Below are positions 1 to 8,044 of a stretch of 18,575 bases of DNA, in pieces. The notes beneath the pieces were generated by a model, which saw nothing but the letters and a program-made list of their open reading frames with translations, was not told the DNA's origin and did not search any database. This DNA is from AC-32 sp963772975 (lineage in GTDB: Bacteria > Actinomycetota > Thermoleophilia > Gaiellales > Gaiellaceae). The DNA lies in the NCBI GenBank assembly GCA_963772975.1, contig CAVYZH010000012.1, forward strand, positions 1-18,575. The letters are read 5' to 3'. Both the position numbers and the translations under genes were made by a program. How positions within the stretch are numbered: the stretch's first letter is position 1; the number at the start of each line of letters is the position of its first letter.

Positions 1-1
1 G

Positions 2-502
2 TTCCTCGCCTTCGGCTACCACCAGGAGCGGGGGCTGGACTGCGTGATCGCGCGCCTCTTCAACACGGTCGGCCCGAGGCAGAGCGGCCGCTACGGGATG
101 GTGATCCCGAACTTCGTCCAGCGGGCTCTGGCGGGCGAGCCGCTCGAGATCCACGGCGACGGCAGCCAGACGCGGGCGTTTTGCCACGTGCAGGACACGA
201 TTCGCGCGCTCAAGGGCCTGAACGAGGCGGAGGCGCTCTCGGGCCAGGTCTTCAACGTCGGCGCCACCGAGCGGATCAGCATCGAGGGCCTCGCCGAGCG
301 CGTGCTCGAGCTGACCGGCTCCAGCTCGGAGCTCGCCTTCATCCCGTACGACGAGGTCTACGGCCTCGGCATCGAGGACACGCTTCACCGCGAGCCGTCG
401 ATCGAGAAGATCGGCGCTGCGATCGGGTGGAAGCCCGAGCGGCGCCTGGACGAGATCCTCGACGACGTGATCGCCCAGGCGCGTCTACCCTCAGAGGCAT
501 GA
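2..502 (+). CDS. NAD-dependent sugar-nucleotide epimerase/dehydratase, C-terminal part (5' partial)
   Basis: The reading frame is open from base 2, so the gene starts before the window. The visible 166 residues are the substrate-binding half of an extended SDR enzyme. They contain the conserved RLFNTVGPRQ segment near the start, then GRYGMVIPNF, IHGDGSQTRAF and HVQD, and a late FNVGATE block. These are typical of the UDP-glucose 4-epimerase / UDP-glucuronate decarboxylase / dTDP-sugar dehydratase group. The NAD-binding GxxGxxG and catalytic YxxxK lie upstream, outside the window. The family interconverts or dehydrates nucleotide-activated sugars in the cytoplasm; the exact substrate cannot be read from this half. 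The stop overlaps the next start as ATGA (499-502), so it is translationally coupled to the polymerase-like gene and probably in the same operon. No frame disruption is seen. Confidence 0.88.
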   Translation, partial: FLAFGYHQERGLDCVIARLFNTVGPRQSGRYGMVIPNFVQRALAGEPLEIHGDGSQTRAFCHVQDTIRALKGLNEAEALSGQVFNVGATERISIEGLAERVLELTGSSSELAFIPYDEVYGLGIEDTLHREPSIEKIGAAIGWKPERRLDEILDDVIAQARLPSEA

Positions 503-1899
503 GCGCCTACCAGCCGGCCGCCATCCGCACCGTGCCGGGTGCGGCGTCGCGCGCCGCCCAGATGGTCGCCTGGCTGGTACCGCTACTGGTGTTCGGCGCG
601 CTGATCGCGTTCGTCCTCGTCGGGCACCCCCCGCCCTCCGTCAGGATCGTGCTCGTCGGAGGGATCGGGCTGATCGGCCTGTTGGTCCTGGCGGTGACGC
701 GCTACGACACCGCCGTCTTCCTCGGCTTCCTCTTGATGAGCGTCGTCTGGGTGCAGCCCGGGCCGCCGGACATCGTCTTCTCCGTGATTTTCGCCGTTGC
801 CCTCGTCACTGGCCGATTTCACGTGCGGAGGCTGCCGCTGAGCATCGCGATGCTGCTCGCGGCCTTCATCTTCCTGAACATCCTTTCGGCCTCGTTCATC
901 GTCGACGTGCCCGTCGCAGAGCGCTACTTTTCGATCACGGTCTACCTGGCGATCTTCGCGGTCTGGCTGGCCGGCTACGTCGACTCGCCCCGGCGCGCGC
1001 GACTCGTGCTGCTCGGGCTGCTGATTACCGGCGTCACGCTCAGTACGGCCGCGTGCGTCTCGCTCTTCGTCGGCGGCGTGCCGCTCGCGAGCCGACTGAC
1101 CGGTGCCGGCCGCGCGCAGGGCCTCTTCCACGACCCGAACATCTTCGGTCCGTTCATGGTGGTTCTCGCGTTGCTCGTGCTCGAAGAGCTGCTCGAGCCC
1201 CGCCTGCTGCACGTGCGAAGGTCGTTCAAGTTCTTGCTGCTGCTGGCCTGCGGGGCGGGCGTGCTCTTCTCGTTCTCGCGGGCGGCCTGGCTGAACGCGG
1301 CGGTGGGCGTCTTCGCGATGCTCGTGGTCGTCGCGCTGCGCAGGGGCGGCGGCAGCAAGGCGATGGCGATCCTTGTCACGCTGGTCGTCGCGCTGATCGC
1401 GCTGGCGCTTTTCGTTTCGGTCACCGGCTCGGCGACCTTCCTCAGCGAACGGGCGCGCCTGCAAGGGTACGACACGTCGCGCTTCAACGCGCAAGAAACG
1501 GGGCTGCGGCTCGTCGCCGTCTACCCGTTCGGGGTCGGGCCCGGCCAGTTCGAGTCCTATATCCCTGTCTCCACGCACAGCGCCTACATCCGCGCACTGG
1601 CCGAGCAGGGCGTGCTCGGGCTGGTGACCGTGTTCGGGCTGTTGATCACGACGCTGGTCTTCGCGGGCCGCAACGCGATCCTGGGTCGGGACACCTACGG
1701 GCTCGGCTCGGCCGCGTTACTCGGGGCGTGGTGCGGCCTGATGGCGAACAGCGCGTTCGTCGACACCCTGCACTGGCGGCACCTGTGGATCGTGGCGGCT
1801 CTGATCTGGGCCGGGGCGATGCGGCCCTGGCCGCCCTACGCGGAGACGCGGCCGCGCGGCAGCTCGTCCCCGATCGCGGACGACGCCGCGTACGAGTAG
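499..1899 (+). CDS. O-antigen ligase/polymerase-like membrane protein (Wzy/WaaL superfamily)
   Basis: The 466-residue protein is mostly hydrophobic, with about ten to twelve predicted membrane segments starting near residue 22. Wzy_C-type landmarks are visible: a DPN motif near residue 212, SFSRAAW near 257, GVGPGQFE near 345 and HSAYIRALAEQG near 360, the last lying in the large periplasm-side loop typical of the family. Members polymerise or ligate lipid-linked oligosaccharide units at the outer face of the cytoplasmic membrane. Polymerase (Wzy) fits better than ligase, because the window also holds a flippase and a Wzz-like protein and the likely host lacks LPS. The start is the ATG in the ATGA overlap with the epimerase; an in-frame extension to 181 is a shadow over the epimerase and is rejected. 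The last 64 bases overlap the 3' end of the opposite-strand kinase gene. Confidence 0.87.
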   Translation: MSAYQPAAIRTVPGAASRAAQMVAWLVPLLVFGALIAFVLVGHPPPSVRIVLVGGIGLIGLLVLAVTRYDTAVFLGFLLMSVVWVQPGPPDIVFSVIFAVALVTGRFHVRRLPLSIAMLLAAFIFLNILSASFIVDVPVAERYFSITVYLAIFAVWLAGYVDSPRRARLVLLGLLITGVTLSTAACVSLFVGGVPLASRLTGAGRAQGLFHDPNIFGPFMVVLALLVLEELLEPRLLHVRRSFKFLLLLACGAGVLFSFSRAAWLNAAVGVFAMLVVVALRRGGGSKAMAILVTLVVALIALALFVSVTGSATFLSERARLQGYDTSRFNAQETGLRLVAVYPFGVGPGQFESYIPVSTHSAYIRALAEQGVLGLVTVFGLLITTLVFAGRNAILGRDTYGLGSAALLGAWCGLMANSAFVDTLHWRHLWIVAALIWAGAMRPWPPYAETRPRGSSSPIADDAAYE

Positions 1900-3419
1900 A
1901 CGATCGAGCGCCGCGAGCCCACCACAACGACGCCGAGAGTGTTCACCTCGAGCCGCTCGAGCGTGTCGCGGAGCTCGGTCAGGTCCTCGAGCGTCGCGAG
2001 GCCGAGCCGCGACACGACGATCACGCTGTCCACGCTCTGCGCGAGCGCGTGGCTGTCGGCGATTCCGAGCAGCGGCGGACCGTCGACGATCACGTACTGG
2101 TAGTCGCGTTCCTGGATCGCCGCGAAAAACGCCGCGAGCGCCTCGCTGAAGAGCAGCTTCGACGGATCGGGAACTGGGGTGCCGCTCGAGATCACGTGCA
2201 GGTTGTCACCGACGCCGCCGACGACGATCTGGACGCTCTCGTCGATTGCCACCGACATCGCGTTCGGGCGCGCGCCGTTGCTCGAAGCCGCGACCAGAAT
2301 GTCGGACAGCCCGGGCGAGAGCGGGGTCCTGAACAGCTCGTGCAGCGTCGGGAAGCGGAGGTCGCCGGAGATCAACAGCGTCTTCTGGCCGACTCGCGCG
2401 AGAGCGCGCGCGAGGCCCGCGGCGGCGCTCGTCTTGCCTTCGCCCTCGACCGAGCTCGTGACCAGGATCACCTGCTGCTTGGTCGGAGGGAGGTAGAACC
2501 GGACCGAGGCCTGGAGCGTCTGGTACGCCTCGTTGGCGACCGCGCGCAGGAGTCTGCGCCGGCGGCCAAAGCGATGGCGGACGAACGGGAGGCCGACGAG
2601 CAGCGGGAGGCCGAGCACGCGGCTCACCTCGCGCGGACTGCCCACGCGCGGCGTCAGCCGGTCACGGGCTAGCGCCGCGATGATCCCGAGGAAGAGGGCG
2701 GCGAAGAACGCCAGCACCCCGTTCCGGACCGGCCGGGGAGTGTAGGGAGCGTCCGGCACCTCGGCCGGGATCGTGGTGAGGTCAGAACCGGCAGTGGCGA
2801 GCTCCGTGCTGAGGTTCGCCAGCTGCTGCCGAATGGCGTCGAGCTCCTGCGGAGTCGCTCCGCGCACCTGGGCGTCGCGGAGCTGCGCGGTCAGGGCCGC
2901 CTGGGCCGCCTCGAGCTGGCGGCGGGCGTCCTGCTTGTGCAGCGTGACGAAGGTATTGGCGGTGGCATTGGCGATGAGCGTCGAGAGCCGCGGTTTGGAA
3001 GCCAGGGCCGCAATGCTGATGATGTCGGCCGACTGGTCGACCGACGCCGACACCTTCTTCTCGAGCGAGTCGGCGGTCTCGCCGGGGACCCGCTTCGCTG
3101 CGCTCTCGAGGACGCGCCGGGTCGTCAGCAGCCGCTGGAAGGTCTCGAGGTTCCGCTTCACCGTGTCTGGGTCGGTGCTCGCGAAGACCGAGGTCGCCGG
3201 TTCGTAGATCAGCTTCGACGTCGAGCGGTACGTCTTCTGCACTAAGAGCGAGATACCGACCACTACGGCCGTGGTCGCGACCACGAACGCCACGATCATC
3301 CAGCGCGCCCGCCAGATCGCGTCCAGGCTGCGACGAACCTCGATCGGCTGTTCCGGCTGGAGCTGGGACGAGCTGGTCGGGCGGAGACCGGTGGACGGGA
3401 ACTCTCCGCGTTCGGACAT
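1836..3419 (-). CDS. Wzz-type chain-length regulator fused to BY-kinase (CpsD/CapB-like tyrosine kinase)
   Basis: The 527-residue chimera has a short cytoplasmic N-terminus, a membrane helix at about residues 34-55, an extracytoplasmic Wzz region with coiled-coil-like heptads, a second helix at about 230-248, and a P-loop kinase domain. The Walker A motif EGEGKTS has its Lys near 329. The A' position reads LLISGDLRFP near 350, and Walker B reads YVIVDGPP with Asp near 446. Such proteins control polymer length and cycle through tyrosine autophosphorylation. Two features are unusual. The first Asp of the usual A' DxD is Ser, and the C-terminal tyrosine cluster is reduced to two Tyr (VYSY). An in-frame ATG at 3464 would add 15 residues and has a GAGGG 3 bases upstream. 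I prefer 3419, which begins MSERGEF; this choice is uncertain. The gene is divergent from the beta-helix gene and convergent with the polymerase. Confidence 0.9.
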   Translation of the reverse strand: MSERGEFPSTGLRPTSSSQLQPEQPIEVRRSLDAIWRARWMIVAFVVATTAVVVGISLLVQKTYRSTSKLIYEPATSVFASTDPDTVKRNLETFQRLLTTRRVLESAAKRVPGETADSLEKKVSASVDQSADIISIAALASKPRLSTLIANATANTFVTLHKQDARRQLEAAQAALTAQLRDAQVRGATPQELDAIRQQLANLSTELATAGSDLTTIPAEVPDAPYTPRPVRNGVLAFFAALFLGIIAALARDRLTPRVGSPREVSRVLGLPLLVGLPFVRHRFGRRRRLLRAVANEAYQTLQASVRFYLPPTKQQVILVTSSVEGEGKTSAAAGLARALARVGQKTLLISGDLRFPTLHELFRTPLSPGLSDILVAASSNGARPNAMSVAIDESVQIVVGGVGDNLHVISSGTPVPDPSKLLFSEALAAFFAAIQERDYQYVIVDGPPLLGIADSHALAQSVDSVIVVSRLGLATLEDLTELRDTLERLEVNTLGVVVVGSRRSIVYSYAASSAIGDELPRGRVSA

Positions 3420-3515
3420 TCGCCGCACGATAGCCGAATACCCGGCCGTATCAGGCCCTCCCATGATCCCTCAAACTGGTGAGGCCGGGGGCTCCGGCAG
3501 AGCCGATCCGGGAGC
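3420..3515. promoter_or_regulatory. Divergent intergenic region between kinase and beta-helix genes
   Basis: This 96-base gap separates two divergent starts, so promoters for both genes are expected here (inference). Two weak inverted repeats are visible: CCTCA/TGAGG at 3469-3473 and 3480-3484 around a 6-base loop, and GCCGG/CCGGC shortly after it. On the minus strand a TATCGT sits 7 bases upstream of the 3419 ATG, which could be a -10 box for a leaderless transcript. No convincing -35 partner was found. If the kinase gene starts at 3464, the gap shrinks to 51 bases. Confidence 0.3.
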
Positions 3516-5228
3516 ATGGCGCGCCGCCGCCTTCGCTCGCTGCTCGTCCTCGCCGTCGCGCTCTGCGCTACCGCAGCACTGCTGCCCGGGCGTGCCCAGG
3601 CGGCCCGGCTGCACGTGCGCGTCGTCGGCGACAGCGTGATCGTCCGCGTCGTCGGCGCGAGGGCACATTCGATTCGCTACACCCTCGGCCACCACACGAT
3701 CGGGCGCCGGCGGCGGGCGCCGTTCAACTACGTCCTCTACGGCTACGCGCCGGCCCGCAGCGAGTCGACCGGGCGCCGCGTGCGGCTAGTCGCCCGCAAC
3801 GCGAGGACCGGGCGCGTGCTCGGCATCGCGCGGCTGCGGCGCACCTGGAAGCCGGTGAGGCCCTCCAGAACGCCGAACCCGCACGTCTCGTTCACCAGCA
3901 CGCCGCCCGCGACGACGACGGCGACGACCGCCACGATCTCGTTCACGACCAAGGACGCGACCGCCACAACGTGCAGTTTCGACGGCGCGCCCTTCGTATC
4001 GTGCGGCAGCCCCGTGACTTTCACCGCCCTTGCACTCGGCAAGCACGCCCTGACCGTAGTCGCCTCCAACTCGGCCGTGTTCGCGACCGTGGTGACCGGC
4101 TGGACGGTGCTCGCGCCGCCGCCGCCACCGCCTCCTCCGCCGCCGTCCTCGGGCCCGCGGACGACCGTGCCCGTCGCTCCCCCCGCTCCCTACGCGACCC
4201 CGGCGACCGCGGTGACGGTCTACTCCTCGGCGCAGCTGAACGAGGCGCTGAACGCCTCCAACCAGGACATCGTCGTGGCGGACGGTGTCTACGACAACTC
4301 CGGCCCCTTCGTGAACGCGAACGGCGACCGCGTCTACGCCCAGCACCTCGGCGGCGCGATCTTCAAGGCGGGCTTCGTGCTCGGCGGCAACTGGGGCCCC
4401 GAACACGGTCTGCTCCGGGGTCTCGCCTTCGACGTGAGCAACTCGAGCAAGGTGCTGAACGGCTCGATCGTCCACATCTGGGGCACCGGCTCGAACTCGC
4501 AGGTCCTCGACACCACTCTCGAGGGCAACAGCGTGATCTCGTCCGGAATCCTGGCTCGCGAGGTCGAGGGCGTGGTCATCCGCCGGGTCGTCGCCCGAGA
4601 CTTCCGCGACTGGGGCGTGATCGTCGATCCCAACACCGCGAGCTACACACCCGCGACGCCGCCCGTGCTGGAGGACGTCGACTCGGCCAACGTCAGCTGG
4701 CCCGTGGCCCGCGCTTCGAACGGGACCGCCGAGGCCTGCGTCTGGGTCGGCGTGAAGGCCATCGTCCGGCGCCTGAAGGCGCGCAACTGCGCCTGGGAAG
4801 GACTCTGGGTCGGCACCGGCACGCGCGACAGCGTCTTCGAGGACCTCGACCTGAACGACGTGGGCATCGGCGTCTACGTCGAGCACTTCGCCGCCGAGAC
4901 CACCTTCCGCCGGATCCATGCAGGCCCGAACGTCGACCGCGGGCTGACCTGCGAATGGGCCGATCCCGCGTGGGGCTCACGGGCGGCCTGCAGCGACAAT
5001 GTGATCGAGGACTCGTACTTCGACACGCGCGTGATCGGCGTCTACCTCGACCAGGGCACGATCCGCACGACGGTCCGGAACTCGACCTTCGTCCACCAGC
5101 GTTGCGGCGCGATCGGGAACTACGACGGCGTCGGCAATCTCTGGGACACGAGCGGCAACGACTACGGCTCGATCGCTTCCAGCGCCGTCGCGGTCTACAC
5201 GCACCACCTCTACAGCTGCCCGTCCTAG
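3516..5228 (+). CDS. Secreted parallel beta-helix protein with probable Ig-like domain and polyproline hinge
   Basis: The 570-residue protein begins with an Arg-rich signal peptide: RRRLR, a hydrophobic core, then AQA, with probable cleavage after residue 29. Residues 30-115 are basic, beta-rich and unrecognised. Residues about 120-200 resemble a bacterial Ig-like module with a Cys pair (TTCSFDG and VSCGSP). Residues 201-210 are ten consecutive prolines. From about 232 to the end there are repeated short beta-strand rungs (for example GVVIRRV, SVFEDLDLNDVGIGV, TTVRNSTF), as in right-handed beta-helix/pectin-lyase-fold proteins. This fold is used by polysaccharide lyases, epimerases and adhesins; no specific catalytic set is recognisable. 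Its position among polysaccharide genes suggests it binds or trims the exported polymer (inference). The ATG at 3516 is the only sensible start that gives a signal peptide; its spacing to an upstream GGGAG is very short. Confidence 0.82.
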   Translation: MARRRLRSLLVLAVALCATAALLPGRAQAARLHVRVVGDSVIVRVVGARAHSIRYTLGHHTIGRRRRAPFNYVLYGYAPARSESTGRRVRLVARNARTGRVLGIARLRRTWKPVRPSRTPNPHVSFTSTPPATTTATTATISFTTKDATATTCSFDGAPFVSCGSPVTFTALALGKHALTVVASNSAVFATVVTGWTVLAPPPPPPPPPPSSGPRTTVPVAPPAPYATPATAVTVYSSAQLNEALNASNQDIVVADGVYDNSGPFVNANGDRVYAQHLGGAIFKAGFVLGGNWGPEHGLLRGLAFDVSNSSKVLNGSIVHIWGTGSNSQVLDTTLEGNSVISSGILAREVEGVVIRRVVARDFRDWGVIVDPNTASYTPATPPVLEDVDSANVSWPVARASNGTAEACVWVGVKAIVRRLKARNCAWEGLWVGTGTRDSVFEDLDLNDVGIGVYVEHFAAETTFRRIHAGPNVDRGLTCEWADPAWGSRAACSDNVIEDSYFDTRVIGVYLDQGTIRTTVRNSTFVHQRCGAIGNYDGVGNLWDTSGNDYGSIASSAVAVYTHHLYSCPS

Positions 5229-5248
5229 CGGGAACGGGCGGGAACCGC

Positions 5249-5275
5249 CGGCGCGTGCATAGTTAGCACGCGCCG
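5249..5275 (+). terminator. Perfect 10-bp hairpin directly before the GT4 start codon
   Basis: CGGCGCGTGC at 5249-5258 pairs perfectly with GCACGCGCCG at 5266-5275 around the 7-base loop ATAGTTA. It lies between the beta-helix stop and the TTG assigned to the next gene, which follows at 5276. No T-run follows, so it is not a canonical intrinsic terminator, although U-poor terminators are reported in high-GC actinobacteria. It could instead cover the translation start of the downstream operon. The call as terminator is tentative; the inverted repeat itself is certain. Confidence 0.5.
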
Positions 5276-6421
5276 TTGGACACGATCAGGCCCTCGATCC
5301 TGCACGTCTCGCAGCCCACCGAAGGCGGGGTCTGCCGCTGCGTGCGCGAGCTCGTGGCCGATCAGCTCGCGCGCGACTGGGAGGTCGCCGTCGCCAGCCC
5401 GGGCGGGGAGCTCGGAGAGGCCGTGCTCGCGCTCGGCGCCGAGCATCTCGACTGGCAGGCGGGCAGCTCGCCGGGACCGTCGTCCGCGGGCGAGACCCTG
5501 CGTTTGAGGCGCATCCTGGGCGAGCGCGCGCCGACGCTCGTACACCTGCACTCCTCGAAGCCCGGCCTCGCCGGACGGCTCGCGCTGCGCGGCCGGGTGC
5601 CGACGGTCTTCCAGCCGCACGGCTGGTCGTTCTACCCGCTCTCGGGCCTGATGCGGCGGGCGGCGATCGCCTGGGAGCGCGCGGGCGCTCGCTGGGCGCA
5701 CGCCGTCGCCTGCGTCAGCGAGAGCGAGCGGCGCCGCGGAGAGGCCGTCGGAATCGCGCGCGCTGGGAAGTCGTGCCGAACGGCGTCGACGTGCGCTCGC
5801 TGCTCCCCGCGTCCGACGAGGAACGCGCCTGCCGCGCGCCGGGAGCTCGAGCTGCCCGACGGCCCGCTCGTCGTCTGCCTCGGCCGGATCTGCCGGGCCA
5901 AGGGCCAGGACCAGCTCGTCGAGGCCTGGCCGCGCGTGCTCGAGCGGGTTCCGGACGCGACGCTCGCGCTCGTCGGCGGCGGGCCGGACCTCGAGGCAGG
6001 TGCGCAGCCGCCCCGCCGAGCGCGTGCTCTTCGCCGGCGAGCGCACCGACGCGCCCGCCTGGCTGGCCGCGGCCGATGTGGTCGCGGCCCCTCGCGCTGG
6101 GAGGGGATGTCGTTTGCGATGCTGGAAACGATGGCCTCCGCGCGTAGCCTCGTGATCACCGACGTTCCCGGCGCCCGGGACGCCCTCGGCGACCACGCCG
6201 GCATCGTCCCGCTCGGCGACCTGCGGGCGCTTGCCGACGCGATCGCCGAGCGGCTGCTCGATCCGGCGCTCGCGGCCAAGGAGGGCGCCGTCGCCCGCAC
6301 CCGCGTCGAGCGCGACCACGACCTCCGCGACACGACACACGGTGTCGCGCTGCTCTATGGCCGGGTGCTCGGCCTTCCGCTCGCCGGGCTCGAAGACCCA
6401 CGGATCGCGGCCGCGCGATGA
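5276..6421 (+). CDS. GT4-family glycosyltransferase with four compensating frame disruptions
   Basis: The frame stays open for 381 codons, but two internal stretches are translated out of frame. Residues at each end fit a GT-B retaining transferase: ILHVSQPTEGGV at the N-terminus, HLHSSKPGLAGR, VCLGRICRAKGQDQL, then WEGMSFAMLETMA with the family's EX7E region. Between about 5757 and 5830 the family-like reading (WEVVPNGVDV) lies one frame over, which implies a missing base near 5757 and an extra T at 5830. Between about 5999 and 6090 the family-like reading (RVLFAGERTDAPAWLAAADV) lies in the third frame, which implies an extra base near 5999 and a missing one near 6090. The conserved residues survive only if these are corrected. 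It would transfer a sugar from a nucleotide donor in the cytoplasm. The TTG start abuts the hairpin and is uncertain. The stop overlaps the next start as ATGA. Confidence 0.85.
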   Translation: MDTIRPSILHVSQPTEGGVCRCVRELVADQLARDWEVAVASPGGELGEAVLALGAEHLDWQAGSSPGPSSAGETLRLRRILGERAPTLVHLHSSKPGLAGRLALRGRVPTVFQPHGWSFYPLSGLMRRAAIAWERAGARWAHAVACVSESERRRGEAVGIARAGKSCRTASTCARCSPRPTRNAPAARRELELPDGPLVVCLGRICRAKGQDQLVEAWPRVLERVPDATLALVGGGPDLEAGAQPPRRARALRRRAHRRARLAGRGRCGRGPSRWEGMSFAMLETMASARSLVITDVPGARDALGDHAGIVPLGDLRALADAIAERLLDPALAAKEGAVARTRVERDHDLRDTTHGVALLYGRVLGLPLAGLEDPRIAAAR

Positions 6422-7273
6422 GGATCGACTACCTGATCCGCGCGCACACCGCGCCCGAGCAGCTGGCGCGGCTGGTCGAGCGCCTGGACGACGGCGACGT
6501 CCGCTTCTACGTCCACGTCAACGGCCTCAGCGACGACGAGGTCTTCGAGGCGATGCGCGCCCGGCTCGCCGGCCGCGAGCACGTCACCTGGCTGCCCAGG
6601 GTCGCCTGCCGGTGGGGCGGCTTCAGCCTCTTGGAGGCGACGCTCGTGGGGATCGAGGCGATCCTGGCGAGCGGCGACCTGCCTGACCATGCGCTGCTCC
6701 TCTCGGGCCAGGACTACCCGCTGAAGCGGCCGGCCGAGATCCGCGCGCACCTCGCGGAGCGCCAAGGACGCAATGTGCTGCATCACTTCCACCTCCCCGC
6801 CCCCGAGTGGGCGGGCAGAGGGCGGCGGGCTCAACCGCCTTCGCTACCCGTACTTCGAGCGGGTCCGCTACAAGACGCGGCTGCTGCGCCTCCCCCTCCC
6901 CCGCCACCTCCCGGCCGGCCTCGAGCCGTACGGCGGGATGGCGCTCTGGGCGCTGACCGGCGAGACGCTCAAGTGGCTGATGCGCTTTGTGGCGGAGCGG
7001 CCCGACGTGCTCAACTTCTTCCGCCACACCAAGATGCCGGACGAGACCTTCTTCCAGACCGTTCTGCTGAGCTCGTCGCTCGCGGGGACGGTCGACAACG
7101 AGCAGCTCCACTACCTGGACTGGAGTGCAGGCAGCGCGCACCCGGGCACGCTGACCACGGCCGACCTGCCGCAGCTGCGGGCCTCCGGCATGCTCTTCGC
7201 GCGCAAGTTCGACGCCGACGTTGACTCCGAGATCCTCGAGTTGCTCGACGAGGAGCCGGCGCGTGCCTTTTAA
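6418..7273 (+). CDS. GT14 / core-2-I-branching-type glycosyltransferase (one frameshift)
   Basis: The start ATG overlaps the previous stop (ATGA). The first part reads MRIDYLIRAH, FYVHVNGL, WGGFSLLEATL and LLSGQDYPL, which are hallmarks of the beta-1,6-N-acetylglucosaminyltransferase-like PF02485 family. After WAG the frame runs into low-complexity proline-rich translation. The family-like sequence resumes one frame over (EGGGLNRLRYPYFERV, YGGMALWALTG, PDETFFQT, then a LFARKFD block near the end) and stops at 7273. Treating the A at 6817 as extra restores a single protein of 284 residues, a normal length for bacterial members. Such enzymes add branching or side-chain sugars to surface glycans; the acceptor here is unknown. 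As written the sequence would not give an intact protein. A sequencing error is the simplest explanation. Confidence 0.85.
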
Positions 7274-8044
7274 GACGGTCATCCTCGCCGACGGCTACGG
7301 CACGCGCCTCTCCGAGGAGACGTCGCTGCGCCCGAAGCCGATGGTCGAGATCGGCGAGCGGCCGATCCTCTGGCACATCGTGAAGGGCTACGAGGCGCAC
7401 AGCGTGCGCGAGTTCGTGATCTGCTGCGGCTACGAGTCGCACGAGATCAAGGACTACTTCGTCAACTACGCGCTGCAGCAAGCGGACGTGACGGTCGACC
7501 TGTGGCCGCGAACGAGGTCGGGCGCGAGGCGCACGGGGTCGAGCCCTGGCGCGTGCACCTGGTCGAGTCCGGCGACGCGACCATGACCCGAGGACGGCTG
7601 AAGCGCGTGGCGGAGCTCGTCTCCGGCGAGACGTTCTTCTTCACCTACGGCGACTGCGTGACCGATCTCGACATGACGAAGCTGCTCGAGTTCCACCGTG
7701 CCGAGGACGCACTCGCGACCTTGACGGCGATCCGGCCGCCGGGCCGCTTCGGCGAGCTCGCGCTCGGCGACGAGACGACCAGGATCGAGCACTTCCGTGA
7801 GAAGCCCGAGGGTGACCGCGGCTGGGTCAACGGCGGCTTCTTCGTGCTCGAGCCGGACGTGCTCGACTACATCGCCGGCGACGAGACAGTCTGGGAACGC
7901 GAGCCGCTCGAGCGCCTGGCCGAAGAGGGCCGGCTGGGTGCCTACCGGCACGACGGCTACTGGCAGAACACAGACAGCCTGCGCGACAAGATGGTCCTCG
8001 AGGAGCAGTGGGCGAGCGGCAGCCCGCGGTGGAAGACCTGGTAG
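7263..8044 (+). CDS. rfbF: Glucose-1-phosphate cytidylyltransferase (one frameshift)
   Basis: This enzyme makes CDP-glucose from CTP and glucose-1-phosphate, the first step toward CDP-3,6-dideoxyhexoses and related branched sugars. The GTG start at 7263 lies inside the end of the GT14 gene. Visible signatures are GTRLSEETSLRPKPMVEIG, ILWHIVKGYE, FVICCGYESHEIKDYF, VEPWRVHLVESG, MTRGRLKRV, FFFTYGDCVTDLD and NGGFFVLEP, ending with DGYWQNTDSLRD. The first 80 residues and the rest are in different frames; one missing base near 7500 joins them into 260 residues, the normal family length. In the nucleotide-binding loop the usual LAGGxGTRL reads LADGYGTRL, a Gly-to-Asp change that could be a base error or could impair activity. 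CDP-glucose 4,6-dehydratase (RfbG), its usual neighbour, is not in this window. Confidence 0.9.

Noticed and set aside
583..1578. 331-residue minus-strand open frame antisense to the polymerase
   Set aside because: Low-complexity charged composition (runs of DQRDDQRD type), no motif, and fully opposite a clear membrane protein.
4117..4150. CCG/CCT repeat as a microsatellite or CRISPR-like array
   Set aside because: It encodes the ten-proline hinge of the beta-helix protein, and there are no spaced repeats. No CRISPR array was seen elsewhere.
3479..5266. 595-residue plus-strand frame overlapping the beta-helix gene, and a 377-residue minus frame at 3786-4919
   Set aside because: Arg-rich shadows. 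The 3516-5228 frame alone has a signal peptide and beta-helix rungs.
5757..6090. Programmed ribosomal frameshifting in the GT4 gene
   Set aside because: Four changes in mixed directions, with no slippery heptamer or consistent stimulatory structure seen; other genes nearby show similar indels.
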